DNA of 64,000 bases from Variovorax beijingensis (lineage in GTDB: Bacteria; Pseudomonadota; Gammaproteobacteria; Burkholderiales; Burkholderiaceae_C): NCBI RefSeq assembly GCF_007828835.1, contig NZ_VIVL01000010.1, positions 62,001-126,000 on the forward strand. The letters run 5' to 3'. The first letter of the stretch is position 1. Each line of letters starts with the position of its first letter. A program made the position numbers and the translations under genes. This document shows, piece after piece, positions 23,952 through 32,337 of the stretch. The notes below the pieces were generated by a model that was not told the origin of the DNA, ran no database searches, and saw only the letters and a program-made list of their open reading frames with translations.

Positions 23952-24857
23952 TCAGCGCCCATGCCGGTAGTCGCTTGGGAGCACGCCTACCTCCTTGCGA
24001 AACACCTGCGCAAAGTGGCTGGGGCTCCCGTACCCAACCTCCAGCCCGATCTCCACAATGGGCGTCTGTGTCTCCCTCAGAAGACGCCGTGCACGCTCCA
24101 TGCGCAGCCGTGTCAGGTATTGAGAGGGGGAGAAGCCGGTGCTCTTCTTGAAAGATCGCGAAAAATGGGACTCGCTGAGCTGCACCGCCTTTGCAAGGTG
24201 CTTGAGATCGAGTTCCTGATCGATGCGCTCCTGCATCGCTGCGAGCACCCGGTGGATCTTGAAAGCCGGCAGTCCCCCGTGCGGGGTTGCCGGATGCCGC
24301 GTGTCGCTTGCGTAGGTTCTCACCAGATGAACGGCAAGGCTGCTCGCGAGGCCTTGCACAAGCATCGTGCTCGGCGTACGGCGCTCCAGCAGCTCGCAGC
24401 AAAGGACGCCCAGCTGGTTGGCGATGACCTCGTCCGCGGCGCCGGAGACCTCTCTGAGCGGGACGAGTGGGCTCTCCGGTCCATGGACATCGGTGGCCGC
24501 CCTTTTCATCAACGGAAGCCCCAGATAGACGTGCATCACCCGAAACGGCTCGCTTGTCAGCGTGCGCCACCGCAGCTCGCATGGGCGCGGCGATGTCTGC
24601 AGAAAGAACTCTCCTGCGCGCACCTTGTTGGCCATCCATTCGCCTTCAAGCTGCCGCTCCTCCACCAGCGCCGAACCGGAGACGATCCATACGATGAGCG
24701 GCTCCGGAACAGCCGGAATGAGCAAGCTTTCCTGGACCGGCCGCCTCGTGAAAATCTGGACCAGAAGGTCTCGCCAGGGCTTGCCCTTGCTTGTCGCAAC
24801 GAGGTCCCCGGGCACACGCTCGTCGAGCGCTTCGGCGGTACTGAGTTGAAGGTCCAT
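23952..24857 (-). CDS. AraC-family regulator with cupin-type N-terminal domain
   Basis: A 301-residue regulator. The N-terminal about 190 residues form a cupin-like sensor (EPLIVWIVSGSALVEERQLE, RAGEFFLQTSPRPCELRW). The C-terminal double HTH reads IDQELDLKHLAKAVQLSESH, FSRSFKKSTGFSPSQYLTRL, RMERARRLLRETQTPIVEIG and VGYGSPSHFAQVFRKEVGVL. It is divergent from the SDR gene at 25009, with 151 bp between them, and likely controls it and perhaps the SDR at 23047. No phosphorylation or membrane features are seen. Confidence 0.93.
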   Translation of the reverse strand: MDLQLSTAEALDERVPGDLVATSKGKPWRDLLVQIFTRRPVQESLLIPAVPEPLIVWIVSGSALVEERQLEGEWMANKVRAGEFFLQTSPRPCELRWRTLTSEPFRVMHVYLGLPLMKRAATDVHGPESPLVPLREVSGAADEVIANQLGVLCCELLERRTPSTMLVQGLASSLAVHLVRTYASDTRHPATPHGGLPAFKIHRVLAAMQERIDQELDLKHLAKAVQLSESHFSRSFKKSTGFSPSQYLTRLRMERARRLLRETQTPIVEIGLEVGYGSPSHFAQVFRKEVGVLPSDYRHGR

Positions 24858-25008
24858 GGTTCAGCGTATCAATACCCCAAGATTCTCCAGTCTGTCGGTT
24901 TGTGCAAGCCCTCGCCAGAAACAGGCATGTGACGCGGGGCCCTGGTTCCTACGATCACTCCATGTTCAACCGGCGTGTGAATCACGCAGCAACTTGGAGA
25001 GTAATCAA

Positions 25009-25845
25009 ATGAGCAAGGTCTGGTTCATCACGGGTGCTGGCCGCGGAATTGGTGCACAAATCGCCACGGCGGTACTGGCAGCTGGCGACAAGGTCGTGGC
25101 AACTGGCCGGAACCCCGCGCAGCTTGAAGAGCTGTACGGCGAATTCGGCAGCCGCGCCATGTGCCTTCCACTGGATGCCACGCGCGAACAAGATGCCATT
25201 GCAGCCACCCAGGCGGCCGTTTCCCGCTTCGGCAGCATTGACGTGCTCGTGAACAACGCGGGCTACGGCCAGCTTGGTTTGTTCGAAGAAGTCTCCGGCG
25301 AGGACGTCGAGCGCCAGTTTCACACGAACGTCTTCGGCATGATGCACGTGACCCGTGCCGTGTTGCCGGCAATGCGCAAGCAGCGCCGGGGCCACATCCT
25401 GAACCTGGCGTCGGTGGGAGGCTTCATGGGCTTCGACGGGGCTTCCATCTACTGTGCCGCCAAGTTTGCCGTGGAAGGCTTTTCCGAATCTCTCGCTCTC
25501 GAAGTTGCACCCTTCGGAATCAAGGTCACCATCGTCGAGCCGGGATTCTTCCGTACCGACTTCCTGGACAAGAAGTCGGTCCAGTACGGCTCTCGCAGGA
25601 TTGCCGACTATGCGGAGTTCTCGAGCAACTCGCGTTCCGCCTACGAAAGCTACAACCACAAGCAGCCCGGTGATCCGGCAAAGCTGGGCCGCGCCATCGT
25701 GGAACTGGCCGAAATGCCGCAGCCTCCGCTTCACTTTCTAGCGGGCACCGACGCCGTCGACTTTGCGGCGGAGACTTTCGAACGCCGGCGTGCCGAGATC
25801 GAGACCTACGCCGGGCTGTCGGTCACGACGGACGGGGACTTCTGA
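25009..25845 (+). CDS. Short-chain dehydrogenase/reductase
   Basis: A 278-residue SDR: TGAGRGIG cofactor motif, VATGRNPAQLEEL, LDATREQDAI, VLVNNAGYGQLG, ILNLASVGGFMG with the catalytic Ser, and SIYCAAKFAVEGFSESLALE with the Tyr-Lys pair. It belongs to the group with a C-terminal extension (YNHKQPGDPAKLGRAIVELA) that often acts on carbonyl or hydroxysteroid-like compounds. TTGGAGAG precedes the ATG. It is divergent from the AraC regulator at 23952, a typical regulator-target pair. Confidence 0.93.
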   Translation: MSKVWFITGAGRGIGAQIATAVLAAGDKVVATGRNPAQLEELYGEFGSRAMCLPLDATREQDAIAATQAAVSRFGSIDVLVNNAGYGQLGLFEEVSGEDVERQFHTNVFGMMHVTRAVLPAMRKQRRGHILNLASVGGFMGFDGASIYCAAKFAVEGFSESLALEVAPFGIKVTIVEPGFFRTDFLDKKSVQYGSRRIADYAEFSSNSRSAYESYNHKQPGDPAKLGRAIVELAEMPQPPLHFLAGTDAVDFAAETFERRRAEIETYAGLSVTTDGDF

Positions 25846-25881
25846 TGCCATGGGTGCCGGCGGGCGGCACCCTACCCCATG

Positions 25882-26856
25882 CTAGCCGGCCATCATCTCG
25901 AAGCGGGAGACATCCTTGGATGGAGGCACGCCGAACAGCCGGCTGTATTCGCGGCTGAACTGGGAGGCGCTCTCGTAGCCCACCGAATAGCCCGCCTTCG
26001 AGACCTCCATACCCTCGCTCAGCAGCAAGCGCCGGGCCTCCTGCAGGCGAAGTTGCTTCTGGTATTGCAGTGGGCTCATGGCGGTAACGGCCCGGAAGTG
26101 ATGGTGCAAGGAAGACGTGCTCATGCAGCATTCGCGCGCCAGCTCGTCCAGCTTCAGGGGCTCTGCAAAGTTCGACTTGAGCCGGGAGACCGCTCGCATC
26201 ACGCGGTTTGCATGGCTGTCGGCCCTTGCCACCTGGGCAAGCCGCTCCCCTTGCTCGCTGCGCAAAAGCCTGTAGACAAGCTCGCGGGTAGCCAGCGGTG
26301 CGAGGGCCGCGGCATCTTCAGGCGAGTCCAGCAAATGCATGAGCCTGATTGCGGCGTCCAGCATGCCGTTCGAAACGCTGCTCAGGAACAGGCCGCGTTG
26401 CGTGGCCGCGCGCCGTGCCGGGGGAGGCCCTGCCTGGAGAACCAGCTCGGAGATCTCCGCAGGGTCCAGATCCAACCTGAAGCACAAGTACGGCTCGCTG
26501 GATTTCGCATGAGTGACCTGCGCGCTGATGGGCAGGTCGGTGGAAAAGACCAGGAACCGCGAGGCGTCGTAGTCATAAACCTCATCCCTCAGCATGACCC
26601 GCTTCGCGCCTTGCGCAATGATGCAGACGGCCGGTTGATGAAGGGCGTGGACCAGTTCGTCGCTGGGTGCCGAAAGCTTGATGGCCGAGACGCGCGGAAT
26701 CGATGTCGGGCAAATGCCCTCCCTTGGGGCATGCCGCGCGACGAGCGAAGCCAACTCCCGAACCCGTGCGGCGTCGGGCGGCGAAAAATGGGGCACGGCC
26801 GAAGAACCGGGGACTGCGGCTGTGGAATTCAGGTTCAAGGAATCCATGCGGGGCAT
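25882..26856 (-). CDS. AraC-family regulator, YqhC-like N-terminal domain
   Basis: A 324-residue AraC regulator with the conserved N-terminal domain of the YqhC type (PAVCIIAQGAKRVMLRDEVY, DYDASRFLVFSTDLPISAQV). The C-terminal HTH pair reads EPLKLDELARECCMSTSSLH and AGYSVGYESASQFSREYSRL. E. coli YqhC activates an aldehyde reductase under electrophile stress, which fits the SDR and quinone reductase neighbourhood. It lies downstream of the DoxX gene on the same strand (67-nt gap), so the two may be cotranscribed. The start (26856 or 26847) is uncertain because no ribosome binding site stands out. Confidence 0.92.
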   Translation of the reverse strand: MPRMDSLNLNSTAAVPGSSAVPHFSPPDAARVRELASLVARHAPREGICPTSIPRVSAIKLSAPSDELVHALHQPAVCIIAQGAKRVMLRDEVYDYDASRFLVFSTDLPISAQVTHAKSSEPYLCFRLDLDPAEISELVLQAGPPPARRAATQRGLFLSSVSNGMLDAAIRLMHLLDSPEDAAALAPLATRELVYRLLRSEQGERLAQVARADSHANRVMRAVSRLKSNFAEPLKLDELARECCMSTSSLHHHFRAVTAMSPLQYQKQLRLQEARRLLLSEGMEVSKAGYSVGYESASQFSREYSRLFGVPPSKDVSRFEMMAG

Positions 26857-26922
26857 TGCATCGGTCGATTGAAGACCCGAAATCCTAACAACCAGAGAGG
26901 CCCCCAGCCGCATGCCGACGCT

Positions 26923-27366
26923 TCATCGAACAGCGCCCAGCGCGACCGGGAGCTCGGCGTGACGCTCATCCAGACTGAAGCTGCCGGCGCCGAAGGCAAC
27001 CACCTGCAGCAGGCCGCCGGCCATTGCCAGGTTCTTCAGGAAATGGAACAACTGGTTCTGGTCGCCCAGCGCGTTGTGGAAGATCACCGCGGAAACCACC
27101 GAGAACAGCGCCAGCGCGGCAGCCACCCAGCGGGTGCGGTACCCCGCCACGAGCAGCAGGGCGCCACCGAGCTCCATGGCAAGAGCGCCGGCGTACGCCA
27201 GCTCCGGCAGCGGAATGCCCACCGATGCGATATAGCCGATGGTGCCGCCCGGGGCCATGAGCTTGCCCACGCCGCTGATCAGGAAGATGGCAGCCATGAG
27301 CAGTCGCCCGATAAATGGCGCCGCGGAGGTCGACGAGAGGATGGAAGAGGTGTTTGCGGATTGCAT
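26923..27366 (-). CDS. DoxX-family membrane protein
   Basis: A 147-residue protein with four membrane segments: APFIGRLLMAAIFLISGVGK, a segment around LAYAGALAMELGGALLLVAG, VAAALALFSVVSAVIFHNAL and NLAMAGGLLQVVAFGAGSFS. The GRLLMAAIFLISGVGKL start and the central ELGGALLLVAGYRTR are DoxX/YqjF hallmarks. E. coli YqjF, of this family, is induced through the LysR regulator YhaJ by aromatic or quinone-type compounds. AGGAG lies 8 nt before the ATG. A regulon site (27482-27508) is 116 nt upstream. Confidence 0.92.
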   Translation of the reverse strand: MQSANTSSILSSTSAAPFIGRLLMAAIFLISGVGKLMAPGGTIGYIASVGIPLPELAYAGALAMELGGALLLVAGYRTRWVAAALALFSVVSAVIFHNALGDQNQLFHFLKNLAMAGGLLQVVAFGAGSFSLDERHAELPVALGAVR

Positions 27367-27481
27367 GACGAGGTACTCCTAAAAGTTTGAGACAGGGTGG
27401 AAAGAACGGTGGGCAAGCCGGGTAAGCCCGTGCGCATCCAACCGCTGGGACGAACTTTAGGAACTTCCTGTGTAGCTGAAA

Positions 27482-27508
27482 AGCCAATATTTTTAGATGC
27501 AATCCATC
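27482..27508 (-). promoter_or_regulatory. Regulon site D (LysR-type) upstream of DoxX
   Basis: AGCC (27482-27485), then ten bases AATATTTTTA, GATG (27496-27499), five bases, CATC (27505-27508). The core extends to AGATG-N5-CATCT. Three further sites in the window have identical spacing. It reads GATG-N5-CATC-N10-GGCT toward the DoxX gene on the minus strand, 116 nt before the start codon. Confidence 0.7.
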
Positions 27509-27575
27509 TGATTCAACGATATGGCACCGGCGCCCGCAAAACTCCTCTCATCGTTGCTTATATATCGGTCTAGCC

Positions 27576-27602
27576 GATGCTTTCCATCTAAACAAATAGG
27601 CT
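27576..27602 (+). promoter_or_regulatory. Regulon site C (LysR-type) upstream of the SDR operon
   Basis: Reads GATG (27576-27579), CTTTC, CATC (27585-27588), ten bases TAAACAAATA, then GGCT (27599-27602). This is the same geometry as sites A, B and D but points right, toward the SDR-SnoaL-SDR-quinone oxidoreductase operon whose start is 73 nt downstream. TAGGCT may serve as a weak -10 element, typical of LysR-activated promoters. Confidence 0.7.
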
Positions 27603-27674
27603 ATCGCAATCGATGGCGTTTCCCTACTCTTCAGGTCATGCAGCAATGAGCTGAACAACACCAAGGAGTAGCAA

Positions 27675-28451
27675 TTGGAACTTAAGGACTTTGACAACAA
27701 AGTGGTGCTGGTCACCGGCGCAGGCTCCGGGATAGGCCGCGAGGCCGCCCGGGCGTTTGCCGGACGCGGTGCAATCGTTGTCGCTGCGGACCTGAACGAA
27801 GGTGGACTGGCCGAAACCACGCGCCTGATTGCCGGTCCCGGCGGGCGAGCGCTTGCCGTCACAACAGACGTTTCCGACGAGTCGCAGGTGCGCAACCTGA
27901 TGACACGTTTGAAGAAGGATTTCGGCCGATTGGACGTTGCCTTCAACAACGCGGGAATCACCGGCCAGGCGCATCGCATTGAGGACTACCCGACAGACGA
28001 CTTCGACCGCGTGATTGCGGTGAACCTCAGGAGCGTTTTCCTCGGCATGAAGCACCAGATCCCACTCTTGCGCCGTGCCGGGCGGGGCGCCATCGTGAAT
28101 ACGGCCTCCGTGGCGGCCTTGACCGGGCCGGGGGGCATGAGCGCGTATGCGGCATCGAAGCACGGGGTGCACGGGCTGACCCGCGTTGCAGCAATGGAAA
28201 ACGCCGCCCACGGCCTGCGCATCAACGCATTGGCGCCAGGCTGGACTGAAACCCCCATGGTCGCCGCGGCGAGCGCACAGAACCCCGGCTTCGCCCAACT
28301 GGCCACTTCGGCCATTCCGGCGAAACGAGGTGCCCAGCCGTCCGAGATTGCTGCGGCTGCGGTATGGCTCGCTTCTGAAGCGTCCTCCTACGTCATGGGT
28401 CAGATGCTTGTCGTGGACGGCGGAATGACCATCGGCGGATTCGAACTCTGA
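27675..28451 (+). CDS. Short-chain dehydrogenase/reductase (TTG start)
   Basis: A 258-residue classical SDR: VVLVTGAGSGIGREAARAFA, NNAG in VAFNNAGITG, Ser in IVNTASVAALTG, YAASK, and the C-terminal MLVVDGGMTIGG common to glucose-dehydrogenase-like members. The start is a TTG at 27675, supported by AAGGAG 6 nt upstream and by alignment of MELKDFDNKVVLVTG with the family N-terminus; no ATG fits. It is the first gene of a four-gene operon (SDR, SnoaL-like, SDR, quinone oxidoreductase) ending at a clear terminator, and it follows regulon site C. Confidence 0.93.
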   Translation: MELKDFDNKVVLVTGAGSGIGREAARAFAGRGAIVVAADLNEGGLAETTRLIAGPGGRALAVTTDVSDESQVRNLMTRLKKDFGRLDVAFNNAGITGQAHRIEDYPTDDFDRVIAVNLRSVFLGMKHQIPLLRRAGRGAIVNTASVAALTGPGGMSAYAASKHGVHGLTRVAAMENAAHGLRINALAPGWTETPMVAAASAQNPGFAQLATSAIPAKRGAQPSEIAAAAVWLASEASSYVMGQMLVVDGGMTIGGFEL

Positions 28452-28472
28452 AACACATCACGAAAGAACATC

Positions 28473-28907
28473 ATGGCTGACATCGACATCGATATTGGCG
28501 AAGCAGCAAAGGCCGTCATTCGCCGCAATACGGACGAAGTTCAAGGCCAGGGCAACTGGGCCCTGTTCGATGAGCTTTTCTCCGACGCGTTTCTGGACCA
28601 CACCCCGCAGCCGAACTGCACGCCAGACAAGGCGGGCGCGCTAGGCCTCTACAAGAAACTCCGGGAAGCTTTTCCTGATTTCCACGCCGTCATCCATTGG
28701 CAGCGTGCGGACGGCGACGTGGTGACTACCTACAAGACGTACCACGGCACACACCGTGGTGACTTCCTGGGGGTTCACGCGACCGGCAAAGCCATCCAGT
28801 TCGAGACCGTCGACGCCATGCGCGTGCAAGACGGAAAGATTACCGAGCACTGGGGCGTTGCGAACCTGTACTCGGTCCTGGAACAGCTGAATGCCCTTTC
28901 TCACTAA
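28473..28907 (+). CDS. SnoaL-like polyketide cyclase/ester cyclase-family protein
   Basis: A 144-residue alpha+beta barrel protein of the NTF2-like SnoaL family: NWALFDELFSDAFLDHTPQP, LYKKLREAFPDFHAVIHWQR, GTHRGDFLGVHATGKAIQFE and DGKITEHWGVANLYSVLEQL. Family members are cyclases, dehydratases or isomerases, and many have no known activity. His residues in DHTPQP and TEHWG fit the typical pocket. It lies 21 nt after the first SDR stop and 10 nt before the next SDR in the operon. It may handle a product of the SDR step. Confidence 0.9.
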   Translation: MADIDIDIGEAAKAVIRRNTDEVQGQGNWALFDELFSDAFLDHTPQPNCTPDKAGALGLYKKLREAFPDFHAVIHWQRADGDVVTTYKTYHGTHRGDFLGVHATGKAIQFETVDAMRVQDGKITEHWGVANLYSVLEQLNALSH

Positions 28908-28917
28908 GGAGTTCCAC

Positions 28918-29691
28918 ATGAACACGAACATTCTGCAGAACAAGGTCATCGTGGTAACGGGTGCCGCAAGCGGCATCGGCAGGGCCATTGCGGTCAATGC
29001 CGCCAGGCATGGCGCCAAAGCGGTCATCGTCTCGGACATCAGCCGCGAACCACGCGAAGGCGGCACCCCGACCACCGACGAGATCGAAGCCCTGGGTGTT
29101 GCCACCGCTTTCGTCAAGGCGGACGTGAGCAAGAAGGAAGAAGTCGACGCGCTGGTAGACGCATCGGCCCCGTTTGGCGGCGTGGATGTGATGGTCGCCA
29201 ATGCGGGCATTACCCTTCGCTCCGATGGTTTCGACGTCTCTTCGGACGACTTGCGCAAGCTGATGGCCGTCAACCTGGACGGTACGCTGTTCAGCGCCCA
29301 GGCCGCGGCCCGCCAGATGAAGGCCAATGGCAAGCAGGGAAGCATCATTCTCATGGCCAGCATGGGTGGGCTGGCGGGGGCCGGCATCACGGTGGCGTAC
29401 TCGACAAGCAAGGGCGGCGTCGTCCTGATGGCCAAATCGCTTGCCGACGCGCTCGGGCCCGACGGTATCCGCGTGAACGCGGTAGCGCCAGGAACCATCG
29501 ACACCCATCTTCTGCGAACCAGTCCGGGCATTGCTGAAGCGGCCGAGGGCTTTCGCCAGCGCACACCGCTGCGGCGGCTGGGCCAGCCTTCGGAGATCGG
29601 CGATGCGGTGGCTTTCCTCGGCTCCGATCTATCCAGCTACATCACCGGGACCGCCTTGCTGGTCGATGGGGGCTTGCTGGCCGTCATCTGA
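28918..29691 (+). CDS. Short-chain dehydrogenase/reductase
   Basis: A 257-residue classical SDR with VIVVTGAASGIGRAIAVNAA, ADVSKKEEVDAL, VANAG in place of NNAG (VMVANAGITLR), Ser in IILMASMGGLAG, YSTSK and the C-terminal ALLVDGGLLAVI. The start is set by AAGGAG 6 nt upstream of the ATG at 28918, overlapping the end of the SnoaL-like gene. It is the third gene of the regulon-site-C operon. It could reduce or oxidise the same electrophilic carbonyl as its operon partner, in series; this is inferred. Confidence 0.93.
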   Translation: MNTNILQNKVIVVTGAASGIGRAIAVNAARHGAKAVIVSDISREPREGGTPTTDEIEALGVATAFVKADVSKKEEVDALVDASAPFGGVDVMVANAGITLRSDGFDVSSDDLRKLMAVNLDGTLFSAQAAARQMKANGKQGSIILMASMGGLAGAGITVAYSTSKGGVVLMAKSLADALGPDGIRVNAVAPGTIDTHLLRTSPGIAEAAEGFRQRTPLRRLGQPSEIGDAVAFLGSDLSSYITGTALLVDGGLLAVI

Positions 29692-29730
29692 AATACAAGC
29701 ATTTTTTCTTCTCGAACTCTGAAACCCATC

Positions 29731-30687
29731 ATGAACACCACCATTCGCTTTCATTCCTACGGAGGCCCCGAAGTTCTCCAGGCCGAGAACCAGGCCGATG
29801 TCGGGGCGCCGTCCGAAGGACAGGTGCGCCTGCGCCACCTGGCCATTGGCGTGAACTTCATCGATACGATGTTCCGCCGGGGCATCGTCCCCGTTCCGCT
29901 GCCTGCAGTTCCTGGCGTCGAGGGCGTCGGCATCGTCGAGGCTCTCGGAGCAGGCGTCGGCGCCCTGAAGGTAGGCCAGCGCGTTGCCTACTATCTCGCT
30001 CCGGGCAGCTACACCCAGGTGCGCCTGATCGACGCAAGTGCATTGGTGCCGGTGCCCGACGATCTCGGCGCGGGGCAGATTGCGGCCGTCCTGACCAAGG
30101 GCTTGACCGCCTGGGCCGGGCTGAACGGCTACCACCAGATCCAGCCCGGCGAGACGATCCTCGTCCAGGGCGCCTCGAGCAGCGTTGGCAGCCTGCTCGC
30201 GCGCTGGGCAAAAGCGCGCGGCGCCACAGTCATCGGCACCGCGGGAAGCCCCGAGAAACGCCGGGCGCTGGAAGGCACCATCGACCATGTGCTGCCATCG
30301 GATGCGCAAGACCTGGCGCAACGGGTGCGGGAGATCGCGCCCGGCGGCGTCGACGTGGTGTATGAGTTCGTCGGAAAGACGACGTTCGATGCAACGCTTG
30401 CTTCGGTAAAGGATGGCGGCGTGGTCGTTTCCATCGGCGCCGCATCTGGCGCTCCGGCCTTCGACAAGGAAGCGGCCGCAAAGCGGGAGCTCAAGATGGT
30501 CGGCGGTCCGATGGCGCCTTATCTGACAGGCCGGGTGTCGCAGGCCGTGAATGACGTTTTCGAAGCTTTCAGGACGGGCGTATTGGGAGAAGTTCCGTTC
30601 ACGGAGTATGCCCTGCGCAATGCATCCGAGGCGCATGCAGCCATTGCGGCGCGCACCAAGAATGGAGCGCTCGTGCTGGTGCCTTGA
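29731..30687 (+). CDS. Quinone oxidoreductase (zinc-free MDR family, QOR-like)
   Basis: A 318-residue medium-chain reductase. It opens FHSYGGPEVLQAENQADVGA, has GVNFIDTMFRRGIVPVPLPA and VPGVEGVGIVEALGAGVG, and the NADPH motif ILVQGASSSVGSLLARWAKA where canonical QOR has AAAGGVG. The structural zinc cysteines of alcohol dehydrogenases are absent, as expected. It reduces quinones or enones with NADPH, probably by one electron. It ends the operon 39 nt after the SDR and is followed by a rho-independent terminator. Confidence 0.94.
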   Translation: MNTTIRFHSYGGPEVLQAENQADVGAPSEGQVRLRHLAIGVNFIDTMFRRGIVPVPLPAVPGVEGVGIVEALGAGVGALKVGQRVAYYLAPGSYTQVRLIDASALVPVPDDLGAGQIAAVLTKGLTAWAGLNGYHQIQPGETILVQGASSSVGSLLARWAKARGATVIGTAGSPEKRRALEGTIDHVLPSDAQDLAQRVREIAPGGVDVVYEFVGKTTFDATLASVKDGGVVVSIGAASGAPAFDKEAAAKRELKMVGGPMAPYLTGRVSQAVNDVFEAFRTGVLGEVPFTEYALRNASEAHAAIAARTKNGALVLVP

Positions 30688-30711
30688 GACGGGCGCCAGC
30701 CCATGAAGAAG

Positions 30712-30738
30712 AGATGCCCAGGCAGGCATCTTTTTTTT
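30712..30738 (+). terminator. Rho-independent terminator of the SDR-quinone oxidoreductase operon
   Basis: Perfect 7-bp stem AGATGCC (30712-30718) / GGCATCT (30725-30731) with loop CAGGCA, followed by a run of T to 30738. It begins 25 nt after the oxidoreductase stop. The T-run touches the stop codon of the convergent small membrane ORF. Confidence 0.92.
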
Positions 30739-30865
30739 AGTGCAGCAGTTGTCCGAGCCAGAACGCCAGCACCGCTGCGGCCATGGTCACCACGAGACAC
30801 GGAAGGATGAACAGGCCGGCTCCCAACTCTTCGTGGTGCGCTTCGATGTACTTCCAGATCTTCAT
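30737..30865 (-). CDS. 42-residue single-span membrane protein
   Basis: MKIWKYIEAHHEELGAGLFI then LPCLVVTMAAAVLAFWLGQL LH: an amphipathic charged start followed by one membrane helix. AGGAG lies 9 nt upstream of the ATG at 30865. It is in the same frame as the broken pirin upstream with no stop between, so it could also be translated as the tail of a 184-residue fusion. The small protein is not one I recognise. It lies in the LysR/pirin transcription unit behind regulon site B. Confidence 0.6.
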   Translation of the reverse strand: MKIWKYIEAHHEELGAGLFILPCLVVTMAAAVLAFWLGQLLH

Positions 30866-31291
30866 TAAAAAGCTCCTGACAAGATGGTCACCCGCCGCCG
30901 GCGGTATGCGCCCTTCGTGCCGAAGACGGCGGTCGCTCGACGGGCTGGCGTCGTGCCATACCCCGCCTCCCGCACGCATCCGCTCGATGCTTCCGCCGGA
31001 CAAGGTTCCGGCCGCACCCGTGGTGTCCTCGTAGCGCAGATCGCCGGAGAACAGCACGGCGGGGGTCGCGATGCCCGAATGCGGATGCAACGGAAACAGC
31101 GACCCCCGCTTCGGCACCATGTCGAAATGGTCGACAAACACAAGAGGCTTGGTCAGCTCTCCAATGTCGGAAGGGCTGACGAGGCGTGCCACGGGTCCAT
31201 GCGTGCGCCCGCTGGTGCGAGCCACCACGCCGCGGTTGCGGCTTGCAGGCGAGCGCTGCAGCTCGGGCGGAACGGAAGTCGTCGAGGTCAT
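30866..31291 (-). pseudogene. Truncated pirin-family gene (N-terminal cupin only)
   Basis: From the ATG at 31291 (AAGGAA upstream) the frame encodes about 120 residues of a pirin: KPLVFVDHFDMVPKRG, the metal pair in PLHPHSGIATPAVL, GDLRYEDTTGAAGTLSGGSI and MRAGGGVWHDASPS with the third metal histidine. Intact pirins are about 230-290 residues with a second cupin, which is missing here. After RIPPAAGDHLVRSF the frame runs directly into the 42-residue membrane protein. E. coli yhaK, a pirin, sits next to yhaJ in the same way this one sits next to the LysR gene at 31393. Confidence 0.78.
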
Positions 31292-31351
31292 TGGGATTTC
31301 CTTGGATTCATAGAACGAACCAAAGGTTAAAGGCTGGACTTCTCTCTGCGA

Positions 31352-31378
31352 AGCCTATATCTTTCGATGTGAACCATC
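31352..31378 (-). promoter_or_regulatory. Regulon site B (LysR-type) between pirin and LysR genes
   Basis: AGCC (31352-31355), ten bases TATATCTTTC, GATG (31366-31369), five bases, CATC (31375-31378). The spacing is identical to sites A, C and D. It is 61 nt from the pirin start on the left and 15 nt before the LysR start on the right, so the LysR protein probably activates pirin and represses itself. Confidence 0.72.
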
Positions 31379-31392
31379 TATGGAGGAGATAC

Positions 31393-32304
31393 ATGCTCGA
31401 CGGCGTCTCAATGGATCAGCTGCGCACTTTCATCGCCGCGGCGGACGAAGGCAGCTTCTCGGCCGCAGGTCGCCGCTTGCGGCGCGCCCAGTCCGTCGTG
31501 AGCCAGACCCTGGCAAACCTCGAAGGCCAGATCGATGTTCAGCTGTTCGACCGGAGCGCCCGGTATCCACAACTGACCGAAGCCGGCATTGCCCTTCTGG
31601 CAGAGGCACGCCGGGTGGTGTCTGGCATGGACGGTTTCAAGGCAAAGGCTCGCACCATGGCCGAGGGGCTGGAGCCGGAGCTTTCAGTGGTCGTCGACGT
31701 CATGTATCCGATGGAGTCGCTGACGACGGCGGTGGGCCTCTTTCATGCGGCTTTCCCGCACACCCCGCTCAGGCTGTACGTGGAGGCGCTTGGCGCTGTT
31801 GTTCAGCCAGTGCTGAATGGCAGTTGCCGCATCGGCATCATGGGTTCGATGCCAACGGTACCCGAAGGCCTGGATACCGAGAAACTGCTGGACGTCCCCA
31901 TGATCACTGTTGTGGCGCCGTTCCACCCGTTGGCCAAGAGCAAGGGGGTCATCTCTTCGGCCGAACTGTCGCAGCATGTGCAGCTGGTGCTCACTGATCG
32001 CACGGCCATGACGGAAGGAAAGAGCTTTGGGGTGTTTTCCGCGCTCACCTGGAAGCTGGCCGATCTGGGTGCGAAGCATGCTTTTCTGCGTGCCGGGTTC
32101 GGCTGGGGGCACATGCCCGCCGCGATGGTGCGCGCCGACCTGGAAGCTGACGCCCTGGTGCCGATCACGCTGGAGATGTTCCACCCGAAAACGCCGCCCA
32201 TCGCCATGCTCGCGGCCTACAGAAAGGACATGCCTCCAGGGCCAGCTGGGCGATGGTTCCTGGAGCAGCTGAGAGATGCCGGCCAGCTGGGCCGCCGCAG
32301 CTGA
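31393..32304 (+). CDS. LysR-family regulator, probable regulon master (YhaJ-like role)
   Basis: A 303-residue LysR regulator: MDQLRTFIAAADEGSFSAAG, RRLRRAQSVVSQTLANLEGQ, DVQLFDRSARYPQLTEAG, then an effector domain with GLGW-type segment AGFGWGHMPAAMVRADLEAD. GGAGGAG precedes the ATG. The C-terminal half resembles the YhaJ-type subgroup in outline. It sits divergent from a pirin remnant, and its own promoter carries one of four identical-geometry sites that also front DoxX, the SDR operon and WrbA. That makes it the best candidate for the shared regulator; binding has not been shown. Confidence 0.93.
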   Translation: MLDGVSMDQLRTFIAAADEGSFSAAGRRLRRAQSVVSQTLANLEGQIDVQLFDRSARYPQLTEAGIALLAEARRVVSGMDGFKAKARTMAEGLEPELSVVVDVMYPMESLTTAVGLFHAAFPHTPLRLYVEALGAVVQPVLNGSCRIGIMGSMPTVPEGLDTEKLLDVPMITVVAPFHPLAKSKGVISSAELSQHVQLVLTDRTAMTEGKSFGVFSALTWKLADLGAKHAFLRAGFGWGHMPAAMVRADLEADALVPITLEMFHPKTPPIAMLAAYRKDMPPGPAGRWFLEQLRDAGQLGRRS

Positions 32305-32337
32305 TCCCGCTCGGCCAGCGACGCGCCTCCTCCGGTC

